Assembly (NCBI RefSeq): GCF_002153655.1
Contig: NZ_JOPJ01000030.1
Span: 1-34,260, forward strand
Source of the DNA: Acetobacter okinawensis
GTDB taxonomy: Bacteria > Pseudomonadota > Alphaproteobacteria > Acetobacterales > Acetobacteraceae
Direction of reading: 5' to 3'
DNA length: 34,260 nucleotides
The notes beneath the pieces were generated by a model. That model searched no databases. It saw nothing but the letters and a program-made list of their open reading frames with translations, and was not told the DNA's origin. The first letter of the stretch is position 1. Every line of letters starts with the position of its first letter. The position numbers and the translations under genes are program-made. Positions 1 to 8,573 of this stretch are shown here, piece after piece.

Positions 1-708
1 CCCCCCCCCCCCCCGCCACCACAGGCCGTACCTCCTCCGCCGCAGGCGGAGCCTGAGCCGCTGCCTGATGTGCCCCTGCCCCCAAAGGCCGAGGAACCCT
101 CGCCCGAGGCGGTCAAGACGCCCCCATCCCCCCCGGCGCCGCTCAAGCCGTCCACCAGTGTTGCGCCGCCATCCCCCATGACGCAGCAGACGGACACGCT
201 GCCCGACACGGTGGTGCCCTCGCACATTACGCAGCCGAACAAGGCCAAGAAGAGCGAGCCGGATACCCACTCCTTGCTGGAAACGCTGGATACGTTCCGC
301 TCGGACCAGAAGCAGACGCACGCGCCCAAGGCACGGGCCAACCCGCTGGCGGGGGGCGCTCCCAACGGTGGTGGCTCACCCGTGGGCACCAACATTACCG
401 GCAGCCTGAGTGTGGGGCAGCAGAAGGCCATAGGGGCATCCGTGCGCCGCTGCTACTCGGAGGATACGGCCGCCAAGGACTACGCCACATTTGTGGCGCA
501 TCTTGTGGTGACAGTGGATGCAACGGGCGAGGCGCGCATTGTGCAGTTCGCCCCAGAAACACAGGCCCGTATGGGGGCAGATGCCTCCTACCGGGCTCTG
601 GCCGAGCGTGCGCGCGCAGCCGTGCTCAGCCCCACATGCGCCAAACTGCCGATTCCCAAGGAGTTGCTTGGGCAGACCCGACAATTGAAATTTGTCTTCA
701 GGCCTTAA
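1..708 (+). CDS. tolA: TolA, C-terminal part (cut by the left window edge)
   Basis: The reading frame is open from base 1, so the N-terminal membrane anchor lies outside the window and about 235 residues are visible. TolA spans the periplasm and links the TolQR motor in the inner membrane to TolB/Pal at the outer membrane. The visible part begins with a proline-rich, low-complexity linker (14 consecutive C at bases 1-14 encode prolines). It ends in a roughly 100-residue TonB-like C-terminal domain. That domain carries the usual two cysteines (in RRCYSED and SPTCAKL), which probably form a disulfide, and closes with LKFVFRP. The tolB ribosome-binding site follows within 20 bp, so the genes are probably co-transcribed. 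The call rests on the domain pattern and on the position directly before tolB; identity is fairly sure. Confidence 0.88.
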   Translation, partial: PPPPPPPQAVPPPPQAEPEPLPDVPLPPKAEEPSPEAVKTPPSPPAPLKPSTSVAPPSPMTQQTDTLPDTVVPSHITQPNKAKKSEPDTHSLLETLDTFRSDQKQTHAPKARANPLAGGAPNGGGSPVGTNITGSLSVGQQKAIGASVRRCYSEDTAAKDYATFVAHLVVTVDATGEARIVQFAPETQARMGADASYRALAERARAAVLSPTCAKLPIPKELLGQTRQLKFVFRP

Positions 709-733
709 AAGCAGGCCATACGGAGGAAAACAC

Positions 734-2101
734 ATGTTGATGAGTACCCGGCCTCTTATTTCCGATCAGGAAGCTGATGCTCTGGTGGGCGCGCTGCGCC
801 GTCGCACCCTGCTGGGTGCCAGCGTTGCCGCTGGGGGCATTCTGGCCACACCACTGGCAGCCTTTGCCGCCAGCAAGCCCGCACCCGAGGCGGAAATTAC
901 GGTGGATCAGGCCCGCACGGCTCCTATTCCCATCATCATCCCCGATTTTGGGGGCGGGCTTGGTCAGCAGATGGCTGAGGTGCTGACCAATGACCTGAAC
1001 AACACAGGGCTGTTCAAGGTTATTCCCGGCAATTCCGCTGCGGCCAAGCCCGACTTTGCCACCGCCAAGGGCCTTGGCGCGCATGCACAGGTTACGGGCA
1101 GCGTGACCGGGAGCGGGGCGTCCGTACGGGTGGAAATGCGGCTGTGGGACGTGCTGAGCCAGCAGCAGATCCAAGGCACGGCCTATACCACGTCCTCCGC
1201 TAACTGGCGGCGGATTGCCCATATTGTGGGTGATGTGATTTACGAACGGATGCTGGGTGAAAAAGGGTATTTTGATACCCGCATTGCCTTTATCTCCCGC
1301 TCCGGGCCGCGTGGGCACCAGCGCACACGGCTGGCCATTATGGACCAGGACGGGGCCAATGCGCGCATGCTCACGGCTGGCAACTGGCTGACGCTGACGC
1401 CACGCTTCAGTCCCGCCAAGGACCAGATCGCCTTTATGTCCTACGCCAACAACCGGCCACGGGTGTATCTGTTTGACCTCAATACCGGGCGGCAGCAGAT
1501 TCTGGGCGATTTTCAGGGCATTTCCTTTGCGCCGCGCTTCTCCCCCGATGGGCGCTCGGTTCTGCTCTCCGTGACACGCAATGGTGGGTCTGACCTGTAT
1601 GCGGTCGATCTGGCATCGGGTGCGCGCAGGCAGCTTACGGCGTCTGGCGCGATTGATACCAGCCCGTGCTACAGCCCCGACAGCTCCCAGATCGTGTTCA
1701 ACTCCGACCGTGGCGGCAGCCCGCAGCTTTACATCATGCCTGCAGGGGGCGGGAACGCGCAGCGCATTTCCTACGGGCAGGGGACGTATGGGTCGCCCGT
1801 ATGGTCGCCTCGTGGGGACCTGATCGCCTTTACCCGTATTGCCGGGGGCATGTTCTCGCTTGGGGTCATGCAGCCTGATGGTTCGGGTGAGCGGATTATG
1901 ACGCAGGGCTTTACGGTGGAAAGCCCAAGCTTCTGCCCCAACGGGCGTGTGCTGGCCTATTGCCGCCAGAGCCGCGCCGGCGCGGGTGGGAGTGGATTCA
2001 GCTCCACCATCGGCATGGTCGATATTACCGGCTTTAACGACCGTGTTCTGCCGACCCCAGAAGGGGCATCTGACCCGGCATGGTCCCCCCTTAACGGGTG
2101 A
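734..2101 (+). CDS. tolB: TolB, periplasmic beta-propeller of the Tol-Pal system
   Basis: A protein of 455 residues, the usual TolB length. I chose ATG 734 because GGAGG lies at 722-726, 7 bp upstream; the frame is open further upstream but has no other good start. Residues 1-45 form a signal peptide with a long n-region containing RRRTLLGA, a hydrophobic stretch and an Ala-rich cleavage region near AAFA. The N-terminal domain (about 50-190) is followed by WD40/PD40-like propeller repeats with recurring FSP, YSPD and WSP motifs. TolB binds Pal and the C-terminal domain of TolA, and contributes to outer-membrane invagination at division. It sits between tolA and pal as in most proteobacteria. 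The unusual point is the twin-arginine-like signal, since E. coli TolB uses the Sec route. Confidence 0.96.
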   Translation: MLMSTRPLISDQEADALVGALRRRTLLGASVAAGGILATPLAAFAASKPAPEAEITVDQARTAPIPIIIPDFGGGLGQQMAEVLTNDLNNTGLFKVIPGNSAAAKPDFATAKGLGAHAQVTGSVTGSGASVRVEMRLWDVLSQQQIQGTAYTTSSANWRRIAHIVGDVIYERMLGEKGYFDTRIAFISRSGPRGHQRTRLAIMDQDGANARMLTAGNWLTLTPRFSPAKDQIAFMSYANNRPRVYLFDLNTGRQQILGDFQGISFAPRFSPDGRSVLLSVTRNGGSDLYAVDLASGARRQLTASGAIDTSPCYSPDSSQIVFNSDRGGSPQLYIMPAGGGNAQRISYGQGTYGSPVWSPRGDLIAFTRIAGGMFSLGVMQPDGSGERIMTQGFTVESPSFCPNGRVLAYCRQSRAGAGGSGFSSTIGMVDITGFNDRVLPTPEGASDPAWSPLNG

Positions 2102-2420
2102 TCGATTCTTCTCCCGCCCGCCTTTTGGGCGGGAGAAGGTTTCATAATTCCGCCATAATTTTCTTTATAATTTCGTAAATTAGCATTAGTGTGCGCAAAG
2201 CCGGGGTGTGTTGTTTGGGTATCAGTCAAGGTATGGCTGATATGAGAAACAGAGAACACGCTTGACCGGCGGCTTAAGCTATGGCTTACGGCGGAATGGT
2301 CTCCAAAATTCGTCGGCTCTTCGAAGGGTTCGGAGGGGAGCAGAAGAATACGCGGGGATACAAGGTTATTAACTTCTTTTTCTCCGAATAGCCCTAAGGC
2401 TAATTCTCAGGATCCGACAC
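2102..2420 (+). promoter_or_regulatory. Long tolB-pal intergenic region
   Basis: This 319-bp stretch has no recognised gene. It contains the tolB hairpin, then an AT-rich tract (about 2145-2190) with a perfect TATAAT at 2166-2171 but no convincing -35. A TTGACC lies at 2262-2267, without a good -10 at the normal distance. A 36-codon ORF (ATG 2281, stop 2389-2391) has no evident ribosome-binding site. A small hairpin, TAGCC-CTAA-GGCTA, sits at 2388-2402 just ahead of the pal ribosome-binding site. The most likely role is an independent promoter and 5' leader for pal. I cannot fix the transcription start. Confidence 0.45.
2109..2137 (+). terminator. Hairpin after tolB
   Basis: An 11-bp perfect inverted repeat (2109-2119 with 2127-2137) encloses a 7-base loop starting 7 bp after the tolB stop. 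There is no strict T-run behind it, only a T-containing AT-rich tract, so it may terminate partially or stabilise the tolB mRNA 3' end. It separates tolAB transcription from the highly expressed pal gene. Confidence 0.6.
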
Positions 2421-2894
2421 ATGAGACTGAAAGTTGTTGCTGCGCTTGGTATGGTTGCTCTTCTGTCAGCCTGTGCGCACGAAAATGCAAACACGGGTGC
2501 TTCCACCGGCGCGGCTAGCCAGCCGTCTGGCCCGGTGCCGGGCAGCGAAGCTGATCTGGTCGCTAACGTGGGGGACCGCGTATTCTATGACCTGAACAAG
2601 AGCGGCCTGAGCGCCGACGCCAAGACCACCCTGCAGAAGCAGGCTGACTGGCTGGCAAAGTATCCTCAGGTGAACGTTGAAGTTGCAGGCAACTGCGATG
2701 ACCGCGGCACCGAAGAATACAACATTGCTCTGGGCCAGCGTCGTGCAAACGCCGCTCGTGACTTCCTGGTGGCCAAGGGCGTGACCTCTTCGCGCATCTC
2801 CACCATCTCCTACGGTAAAGACCGCCCCACCGCTCTGGGCGACACCGAAGAAGCATGGGCACAGAACCGTAACGCTATTACGTCTGTGAAGTAA
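2421..2894 (+). CDS. pal: Pal, peptidoglycan-associated outer-membrane lipoprotein
   Basis: A lipoprotein of 157 residues that anchors the outer membrane to peptidoglycan and is released or recruited by TolB. Residues 1-18 are a lipoprotein signal with lipobox LSAC, the lipidated Cys being residue 18. A flexible Ser/Gly/Pro-rich linker follows. From about residue 50 an OmpA-like domain carries the peptidoglycan-binding signature, including DDRGTEEYNIALGQRRA and a C-terminal NRN. ATG 2421 is preceded by AGGA around 2409. Codon use looks more regular (many GCT, CTG, AAG) than in its neighbours, in keeping with high expression. It has its own leader and its own strong terminator, so it is probably transcribed both with and separately from tolB. 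Confidence 0.97.
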   Translation: MRLKVVAALGMVALLSACAHENANTGASTGAASQPSGPVPGSEADLVANVGDRVFYDLNKSGLSADAKTTLQKQADWLAKYPQVNVEVAGNCDDRGTEEYNIALGQRRANAARDFLVAKGVTSSRISTISYGKDRPTALGDTEEAWAQNRNAITSVK

Positions 2895-2933
2895 GATTTT
2901 CAGACTTTATCTGAAATCTGACTGATCCAACGG

Positions 2934-2970
2934 AACAGGCCGGGCTCAAAAAGCCCGGCCTGTTTTGTAT
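2934..2970 (+). terminator. Rho-independent terminator of pal
   Basis: A 13-bp GC-rich perfect stem (2934-2946 with 2952-2964) and a 5-base loop are followed by a T-rich tract. A weaker inverted repeat (about 2898-2916) lies between the pal stop and this hairpin. It isolates pal from cpoB. Confidence 0.9.
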
Positions 2971-3041
2971 TTCGTGTCTTGTTTTGCGGGAAGGAATGAT
3001 GGAATTCTTGCCCGTTATCTTATGGATGGGATGAGGTTCCA

Positions 3042-3899
3042 ATGAACTCCCGGGTTAAAGCAGTACGCGTTGTTCGTCATGGTCTTGTGCTTTCGGGGCT
3101 GGCCGTGGCGCTTATGGGCACAGCCAGTCCGGCGGGCCATGCGCAGGATGTCACCAGCCGGGAAGGCATTGCCCTTCAGGACCAGATTCTCGCGCTCAAG
3201 CAGACCATGAGCCAGATGCAGGCTTCTCAGGGGGATGGGGGGGCACTGCCTCCGCCATCCGCCACACCGGGGCATTCTACGGCCGCTAATGGTGATCTGG
3301 TCTCCCAGTTGCTGGACCGTGTGAGCACGCTTGAACAGCAGCAGCGCGATATGCGTGGCGAGATTGACCAGTTGACCAATGACCTCCAGCAAAAAACGGC
3401 AGCCCTGTCCAAGCAGGTGGCCGACAGCCAGTTTGCAGCCGGTGCAGGGGCCAGTGCAGGCGGTGCGGCTGCGGTTGCCGCAGCACCCGCCGCGGCAGAG
3501 CCTGCAGCCCGCCCCACAACGCCCGACGCCCTGCTGAGCGCAGGCAAGGCCGCCTTGCAAAAGCGGGATTACGATACCGCGCATGACAATGCCGAGGCCG
3601 CGCTTAAAAACGCCAAGGGCGCGTTCCGGGTGGATGCACAGTTCCTTCTGGCGCAGTCCCTCGCGGGGCAGAAGCAGTATCGCCAGTCCGCCGTGGCGTA
3701 TTACGATGCCTACCGCCAGTCCCCCAAAAGTGGGCGTGCGCCGGATGCCCTGCTGGGTGTGAGCGCCTCCCTTCTGGCACTGGGGGATAAAAAATCCGCG
3801 TGTGAGGCACTGGGCAAGCTGAATAACGAGTTCCCATCCCCCGCGCCGCGCGTGGCCCATGCGGCAGAAATTTACGGGCGTAAGGGCGGCTGTAACTAA
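3042..3899 (+). CDS. cpoB: CpoB (YbgF), periplasmic coordinator of Tol-Pal and cell-wall synthesis
   Basis: A protein of 285 residues. ATG 3042 follows GATGAGG at about 3028-3034. A Sec-type signal peptide covers residues 1-35, with likely cleavage after GHAQ or nearby. A coiled-coil, Gln/Leu-rich segment (about residues 42-130) is the usual trimerisation region. An Ala/Pro-rich spacer (about 133-165) follows, then TPR-like repeats to the end, with the motif YDTAHDNAEAALK and a last Cys-containing helix. In E. coli CpoB links PBP1B activity with Tol-Pal constriction at septation. Position directly after pal is conserved in proteobacteria. The stop TAA at 3897-3899 overlaps an ATG (TAATG), which matters for the tilS start question. 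Confidence 0.92.
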   Translation: MNSRVKAVRVVRHGLVLSGLAVALMGTASPAGHAQDVTSREGIALQDQILALKQTMSQMQASQGDGGALPPPSATPGHSTAANGDLVSQLLDRVSTLEQQQRDMRGEIDQLTNDLQQKTAALSKQVADSQFAAGAGASAGGAAAVAAAPAAAEPAARPTTPDALLSAGKAALQKRDYDTAHDNAEAALKNAKGAFRVDAQFLLAQSLAGQKQYRQSAVAYYDAYRQSPKSGRAPDALLGVSASLLALGDKKSACEALGKLNNEFPSPAPRVAHAAEIYGRKGGCN

Positions 3900-4046
3900 T
3901 GTTGTGGTGCATGCCCCGCTGCATGCACCTGCGTTGCGGGGGCTAGGCGTATTTCGGTCTGTTTTCTCCAGCGTCCGGTTTTTTCAGACCAGCCAGTTCC
4001 CCCGCACTGGTTTGCCGCACTCCTGAACACTCTTGGCCCGTGGGGC

Positions 4047-5261
4047 ATGGATGTGGCGGGGCAGGCCCCCGTAGCGCTTGCTGTTTCGGGTGGGGGGGAC
4101 AGTCTGGCCCTTGCATGGCTGGCGCGGCATTGGCGGCGCAACCTGCTGGCTCTTGTGGTGGACCACGGCCTGCGCCCCGAATCTGGCGCTGAAGCCCAGC
4201 TTACGCTTGAGCGCCTGCACGCTATGGACGTGCCCGCCAGACTGCTGACGTTAATAGGGCTGACCAAAGGCCCTGCCATGGCTGCGCGCGCGCGCACGGC
4301 CCGTTATGCCCGTATGGTGCAGGCCTGCCAGCAGGAAGGCTGCGTGGACCTGCTGCTGGGGCATCAGGCAGACGATCAGGCGGAAACAGCATGGATGCGC
4401 GCCAATGCGGGCAGCGGGCCGGATGGTCTGGCCGGTATGGGCTGGATCAGCCATACGCCAGACGTACGGCTTGTACGGCCTTTGCTGGCTGTCTCACGCA
4501 CAGCTTTGCGCAATACGCTGCGTCAGGCAGGGCTTGCATGGGTGGATGATCCTTCCAATCAGGATATGCGGGCCGAGCGCGTGCGTGTGCGTGCAGCGTT
4601 GCAACAGAGCCATTTATCCGAGCAGTTCTGGTGCATGGCCATGGACGCGGGGTGTGCACGTATGGCGCGCGACCGCGCACAGGCGGCCAGTCTGGCGCGG
4701 CGTTGCGTGTTTTTTCCCCAAGGTTGGGTTGGGTTGGGTGCGACCCTGCCTGAGCCTGCCGTCTTGTCGGGGCTGATCCGTAGTGTGGGTGGGCAGCAGT
4801 ACCCGCCCGCACCTGCCGCCGTGGCGCGGCTATGCCAAAAGGGAGGGGCGGGGGGCACACTGGCTGGCACCCGCCTTGCCAGATGGCGTGATGAGTGGTT
4901 TGTCATCCGCGAGCAGGCTGCGGTAGCGGCTCCCGTGGTGGCCAGCCCCGGTGCGCTCTGGGATAGCCGTTTTGTGCTGCACGCCCCTTCTGCCCTGTTG
5001 CGTTGCGGGGTATATGTCGGGGCTGCTGGTTACGGGCTGGAGCGCAGGGTCCGTGCCGGATGGCCAGCCCTGTTCTGCGCAAGCTTGCCCGCTTTGTGGT
5101 GGCAGGGGCAGATTGTTGCCGTGCCGCATCTGGGGTGGTGCCGCACGGCGGAATGGGCAGGTGCCTTTTTTGAGTTCAAACCCCCTGTTTCCGTAACCGG
5201 GCTGGGCGTGTACGGATGTAAAAAAGGACACGACGGGAACTATATCGGGCCAGCGGACTAG
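4047..5261 (+). CDS. tilS: TilS, tRNA(Ile)-lysidine synthase (start uncertain)
   Basis: This enzyme attaches lysine to C34 of the AUA-reading tRNA-Ile using ATP. From ATG 4047 it has 404 residues. The PP-loop SGGGDS sits at residues 14-19, followed by VDHGLRPES and GHQADDQAETAWMR, both typical of TilS. The C-terminal part is diverged but ends with a recognisable substrate-binding region (PALWWQGQIVAVPHLG). The frame stays open upstream to base 3900, and the predicted upstream peptide (FAALLNTLGPWG) resembles the helix that precedes the PP-loop in TilS proteins. Yet no ATG, GTG or TTG lies in that stretch, so the annotated start may be short. Position between cpoB and ftsH is conserved in alphaproteobacteria. 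Function is sure; the N-terminus is not. Confidence 0.9.
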   Translation: MDVAGQAPVALAVSGGGDSLALAWLARHWRRNLLALVVDHGLRPESGAEAQLTLERLHAMDVPARLLTLIGLTKGPAMAARARTARYARMVQACQQEGCVDLLLGHQADDQAETAWMRANAGSGPDGLAGMGWISHTPDVRLVRPLLAVSRTALRNTLRQAGLAWVDDPSNQDMRAERVRVRAALQQSHLSEQFWCMAMDAGCARMARDRAQAASLARRCVFFPQGWVGLGATLPEPAVLSGLIRSVGGQQYPPAPAAVARLCQKGGAGGTLAGTRLARWRDEWFVIREQAAVAAPVVASPGALWDSRFVLHAPSALLRCGVYVGAAGYGLERRVRAGWPALFCASLPALWWQGQIVAVPHLGWCRTAEWAGAFFEFKPPVSVTGLGVYGCKKGHDGNYIGPAD

Positions 5262-5327
5262 GAAAACGGTTCAGCCATCCCATTTAATAAGAGCAAAGGT
5301 TGCTTTTTTTCCCGAGCACCGGGCAAG

Positions 5328-5384
5328 ATGGCAGGACACTCCGGCGCTTTACGCACTAGAAGTATGGACACTCGGGCAAGATGA
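5328..5384 (+). promoter_or_regulatory. Possible 18-codon leader ORF coupled to ftsH
   Basis: An ATG at 5328 opens an 18-codon frame whose TGA (5382-5384) overlaps the ftsH ATG as ATGA. The 11 bases CGGGCAAGATG, containing the start codon, are repeated exactly at 5320-5330 and 5373-5383. The ftsH start has no clear purine-rich ribosome-binding site, so coupling to this short frame would supply ribosomes. This is an inference from layout; the frame is short enough to be coincidence. Confidence 0.3.
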
Positions 5385-7306
5385 ACAATTTAGGTCGCAA
5401 TCTGGCACTCTGGGTCAGCATTATCCTGGTGCTGCTGTTACTGGTGAACATGTTCCAGCCGGGTACGGCGCAGCATGCCGCCCAGCAACTGGCATATTCC
5501 GATTTTGTGGCCGATATTGATTCAGGGCATGTCCGCTCTGTTGTCATGCAGAACCACAACATTTCCGGCACGCTGACCGATGGCACAGCGTTTGAGACCT
5601 ATGCCCCCATGGACCCCTCCCTTGTCTCGCGCATGGTGGGTAAGGGTGTGGAGGTTGTGGCCAAGCCACTGGAACAGGATGGCAGCCCGCTGCTGCGTTA
5701 CTTCCTGAACTCCCTGCCCATTATTCTGCTGGTCGCGGCATGGCTGTTCATGATGCGGCAGATGCAGGGTGCTGGCGGTCGTGGCGCCATGGGTTTTGGC
5801 AAGTCCCGCGCCAAAATGCTGACCGAAAAGCACGGACGTGTCACGTTTGAAGACGTAGCTGGGATTGATGAGGCCAAGGGCGAATTGCAGGAGATTGTGG
5901 ATTTCCTCAAAGACCCGCAGAAGTTCACACGGCTCGGTGGTAAAATTCCCAAAGGCGTGCTGCTTGTTGGCCCCCCCGGTACGGGTAAGACCCTGCTGGC
6001 CCGCGCCATTGCGGGTGAGGCCAATGTGCCCTTCTTCACCATTTCCGGTTCCGACTTTGTGGAAATGTTTGTGGGTGTGGGTGCCTCCCGCGTGCGGGAC
6101 ATGTTTGAACAGGGCAAAAAATCCGCCCCATGCATCATCTTTATCGACGAAATTGACGCCGTTGGCCGCCACCGTGGTGCGGGCATGGGCGGCGGTAACG
6201 ACGAGCGTGAGCAGACCCTGAACCAGATGCTGGTTGAGATGGACGGTTTTGAAAGCAATGAGGGTGTTATCCTGATTGCCGCGACCAACCGCCCGGATGT
6301 GCTGGACCCCGCACTGCTGCGCCCCGGCCGGTTTGACCGTCAGGTTGTTGTGCCCAACCCCGACGTAAGCGGGCGCGAGAAAATCCTGCGCGTGCATATG
6401 CGCAAGGTGCCGCTGGCGTCCGATGTGGACCCGCGCATTATTGCCCGTGGCACGCCCGGTTTTTCCGGTGCGGATCTGGCCAATCTGGTAAACGAGGCCG
6501 CTCTGTCTGCCGCGCGCCTTGGCCGGCGCACCGTATCCATGCGCGAGTTTGAAGATGCCAAGGACAAGGTGCTGATGGGTGTTGAGCGCCGCTCCCTTGT
6601 CATGAGTGATGACGAGAAGAAGCGCACCGCCTACCACGAGGCCGGACACGCCATTACAGCCGTGCTGGTGCCCGAGAGCGAACCCATCCACAAGGCCACC
6701 ATTATTCCACGTGGGCGAGCACTGGGTATGGTCATGCGCCTGCCCGAGGATGACCGTCTGTCCATGAGCAAAATGAACGCCGTTGCCCATCTGGTTGTGG
6801 CCATGGGCGGGCGCGTGGCTGAAGAAGTGGTCTATGGCAAGGACAACATCTGCAATGGCGCCATGGGCGACATTAAAATGGCCACCCGCGTGGCCCGCAG
6901 CATGGTGACCGAATGGGGTATGAGCGACAAGCTGGGCATGATCGCCTATGCAGATGACGATCAGGGCAACAGCTTTTTTGGTGCTGCGCGCAACTTCTCC
7001 GAACAGACGGCGCGTGACATTGACATGGAAGTCAAACGCCTGATTGACGAGGCCTATGTGCAGGCCCGCAATTATCTGCACGACCATGTGGATGAACTGC
7101 ACCGTCTGGCCGAAGCCCTGCTGGAATATGAAACCCTGACAGGTGAGGAAATTCGCCAGATCATGCGGGGCCAGCCGATTGAACGGCCGGAAGAAACGGA
7201 AGATGGCCCGGTTAACCGCCGTGCCTCCGTGCCGCAGGTCTCTGGGGAGGCACCATCAGGCCCGGCGGATGATGCCGGCGCAGTACCTGCCCCCCAGCCC
7301 GGCTAG
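5381..7306 (+). CDS. ftsH: FtsH, membrane-anchored ATP-dependent zinc metalloprotease
   Basis: A protein of 641 residues, standard length. There are two transmembrane segments (about 7-25 and 108-128) with a periplasmic domain between. The AAA+ module has Walker A GPPGTGKT at 197-204, Walker B around 253-259 (IFIDEID) and the second region of homology with [19 protein letters not shown]. The M41 protease has zinc site HEAGH at 419-423, with the third ligand Asp near 497 in GAMGDIK. FtsH extracts and degrades misfolded membrane proteins and selected cytoplasmic targets such as LpxC or heat-shock sigma factor in other bacteria. It is followed by a hairpin terminator and by folP and glmM, the same order as in E. 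coli. The start is overlapped by the end of a possible leader ORF. Confidence 0.98.
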   Translation: MNNLGRNLALWVSIILVLLLLVNMFQPGTAQHAAQQLAYSDFVADIDSGHVRSVVMQNHNISGTLTDGTAFETYAPMDPSLVSRMVGKGVEVVAKPLEQDGSPLLRYFLNSLPIILLVAAWLFMMRQMQGAGGRGAMGFGKSRAKMLTEKHGRVTFEDVAGIDEAKGELQEIVDFLKDPQKFTRLGGKIPKGVLLVGPPGTGKTLLARAIAGEANVPFFTISGSDFVEMFVGVGASRVRDMFEQGKKSAPCIIFIDEIDAVGRHRGAGMGGGNDEREQTLNQMLVEMDGFESNEGVILIAATNRPDVLDPALLRPGRFDRQVVVPNPDVSGREKILRVHMRKVPLASDVDPRIIARGTPGFSGADLANLVNEAALSAARLGRRTVSMREFEDAKDKVLMGVERRSLVMSDDEKKRTAYHEAGHAITAVLVPESEPIHKATIIPRGRALGMVMRLPEDDRLSMSKMNAVAHLVVAMGGRVAEEVVYGKDNICNGAMGDIKMATRVARSMVTEWGMSDKLGMIAYADDDQGNSFFGAARNFSEQTARDIDMEVKRLIDEAYVQARNYLHDHVDELHRLAEALLEYETLTGEEIRQIMRGQPIERPEETEDGPVNRRASVPQVSGEAPSGPADDAGAVPAPQPG

Positions 7307-7340
7307 GGCAGGTTGCGCGGTCTGAGATTACGTTCAGTAT

Positions 7341-7371
7341 AAAAGAGGCGGCACGTTGTGCCGCCTCTTTT
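7341..7371 (+). terminator. Terminator between ftsH and folP
   Basis: A 14-bp inverted repeat (7341-7354 with 7358-7371) encloses a 3-base loop. The outer four pairs are A-T, so the 3' arm ends in TTTT. It is close enough to folP (start 7403) that read-through would still be possible. Confidence 0.82.
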
Positions 7372-7402
7372 GCATGGTGGGGACCACACAGGGGGTAAGC
7401 AT

Positions 7403-8434
7403 ATGTGGCGCAGGCTGGTAGAGCCTATGGGGCTGCTGTTCGGCCAGGCCGCGCAGGAGGCTATTGTGCAGGGGTGTGCGCTGCCACTCCACAACGGGGG
7501 CACGGCCTTTTCAATGGTAAGGCTGATTGAGGGGGAGACGGTTGCAGGCCCCATGCCGGTCAGTGCCATACCTCATACGTGGTTGCCTGTTGTGCAGCGT
7601 CTTGTCTCCCCCGTGTCGGATGCGGGGTTGCCTGCGGGGCCGCTGGTTATGGGGATTCTCAACACCACGCCAGACAGCTTCAGTTGTGCGGGCCAGCATT
7701 TTAACGCCACTCACGCCATACAGGCCGCGCGCCAGATGGTGCATGATGGTGCCGGTCTGCTCGACATAGGGGGGGAGAGCACACGCCCCGGTGCCGCAGT
7801 TGTTTCCCCCCAACAGGAGTGGGAGCGGGTTGGGCCGGTGCTGGAAGGGTTGCGCCAGAGCATGCCCGCTGTGCCGCTCTCGGTCGATACGCGCAACAGC
7901 TTTGTCATGGAGCGGGCGCTGGCTGCGGGTGCGCAGGTGATTAACGATGTTTCGGCCCTTGGGCATGACCCCGCCGCCCTGCCTTTGCTGGCAGACAAAA
8001 ACTGCGGTGTGGTGCTCATGCATATGCGTGGCACCCCCCAGACCATGGAAGCCCATACCCATTACACGGATGTGGCCTGTGATGTGGTGCGCGAGCTGGG
8101 GCAAAAAGTGGAGGCCGCTGTGGCGGGGGGTATTGCCCGTGAGCGGCTGATGGTGGACCCCGGATTTGGCTTTGCCAAAACACAGGAGCAGAATGTTGTG
8201 CTGCTGCGCCGGGTGCTGCTGCTGGCCAATCTGGGCTGCCGTGTGGTGTTTGCCCTGTCACGCAAACGGATGATTGGCGCACTTACCGGAGTTGCGGACC
8301 CGGCCCAGCGCGATAGCGGCACCATGGCGGCCTCCCTTATGGCCCTGCCTTTGGGGAACCCGCTTTTGCGGGTGCATAATGTGGCCAGCATGGCGCAGGG
8401 CATGCGGGTGTGGCAGGGCGTGCAGGACGGGTGA
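7403..8434 (+). CDS. folP: Dihydropteroate synthase with N-terminal extension
   Basis: DHPS condenses 6-hydroxymethyl-7,8-dihydropterin pyrophosphate with p-aminobenzoate in folate synthesis and is the sulfonamide target. I place the start at ATG 7403, after CAGGGGG around 7389-7395; the GTG at 7358 lies inside the terminator stem. The protein has 343 residues. The TIM-barrel core begins at about residue 83 with [12 protein letters not shown], followed by [33 protein letters not shown] and DPGFGFAKT, which form the pterin, pABA and loop sites. The first 80 residues are extra compared with the roughly 280-residue E. coli enzyme. Their function is not evident. Context between ftsH and glmM matches the conserved ftsH-folP-glmM order. 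Confidence 0.95.
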   Translation: MWRRLVEPMGLLFGQAAQEAIVQGCALPLHNGGTAFSMVRLIEGETVAGPMPVSAIPHTWLPVVQRLVSPVSDAGLPAGPLVMGILNTTPDSFSCAGQHFNATHAIQAARQMVHDGAGLLDIGGESTRPGAAVVSPQQEWERVGPVLEGLRQSMPAVPLSVDTRNSFVMERALAAGAQVINDVSALGHDPAALPLLADKNCGVVLMHMRGTPQTMEAHTHYTDVACDVVRELGQKVEAAVAGGIARERLMVDPGFGFAKTQEQNVVLLRRVLLLANLGCRVVFALSRKRMIGALTGVADPAQRDSGTMAASLMALPLGNPLLRVHNVASMAQGMRVWQGVQDG

Positions 8435-8573
8435 AGCAGCATGCCAAAATTATGTTTTGTCGCCTGAACACGGTTTCTTCCAATCCAAAACCGTTTTAGA
8501 CAAAGAGCAGCAGGACAGGAGTTTCCGCAGCAACGGCCAGAGTATTCAGGTCCATTGCCGAGAGCGGAATGGA

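Noticed and set aside
1-14. Run of 14 C at the window edge as a phase-variable tract
   Set aside because: It encodes prolines in the low-complexity TolA linker and sits at the cut edge, so nothing can be concluded about length variation.
5522-7102. 526-codon minus-strand frame opposite ftsH
   Set aside because: Antisense mirror of a strongly conserved gene; His/Gly-rich, with no recognisable motifs or start signals.
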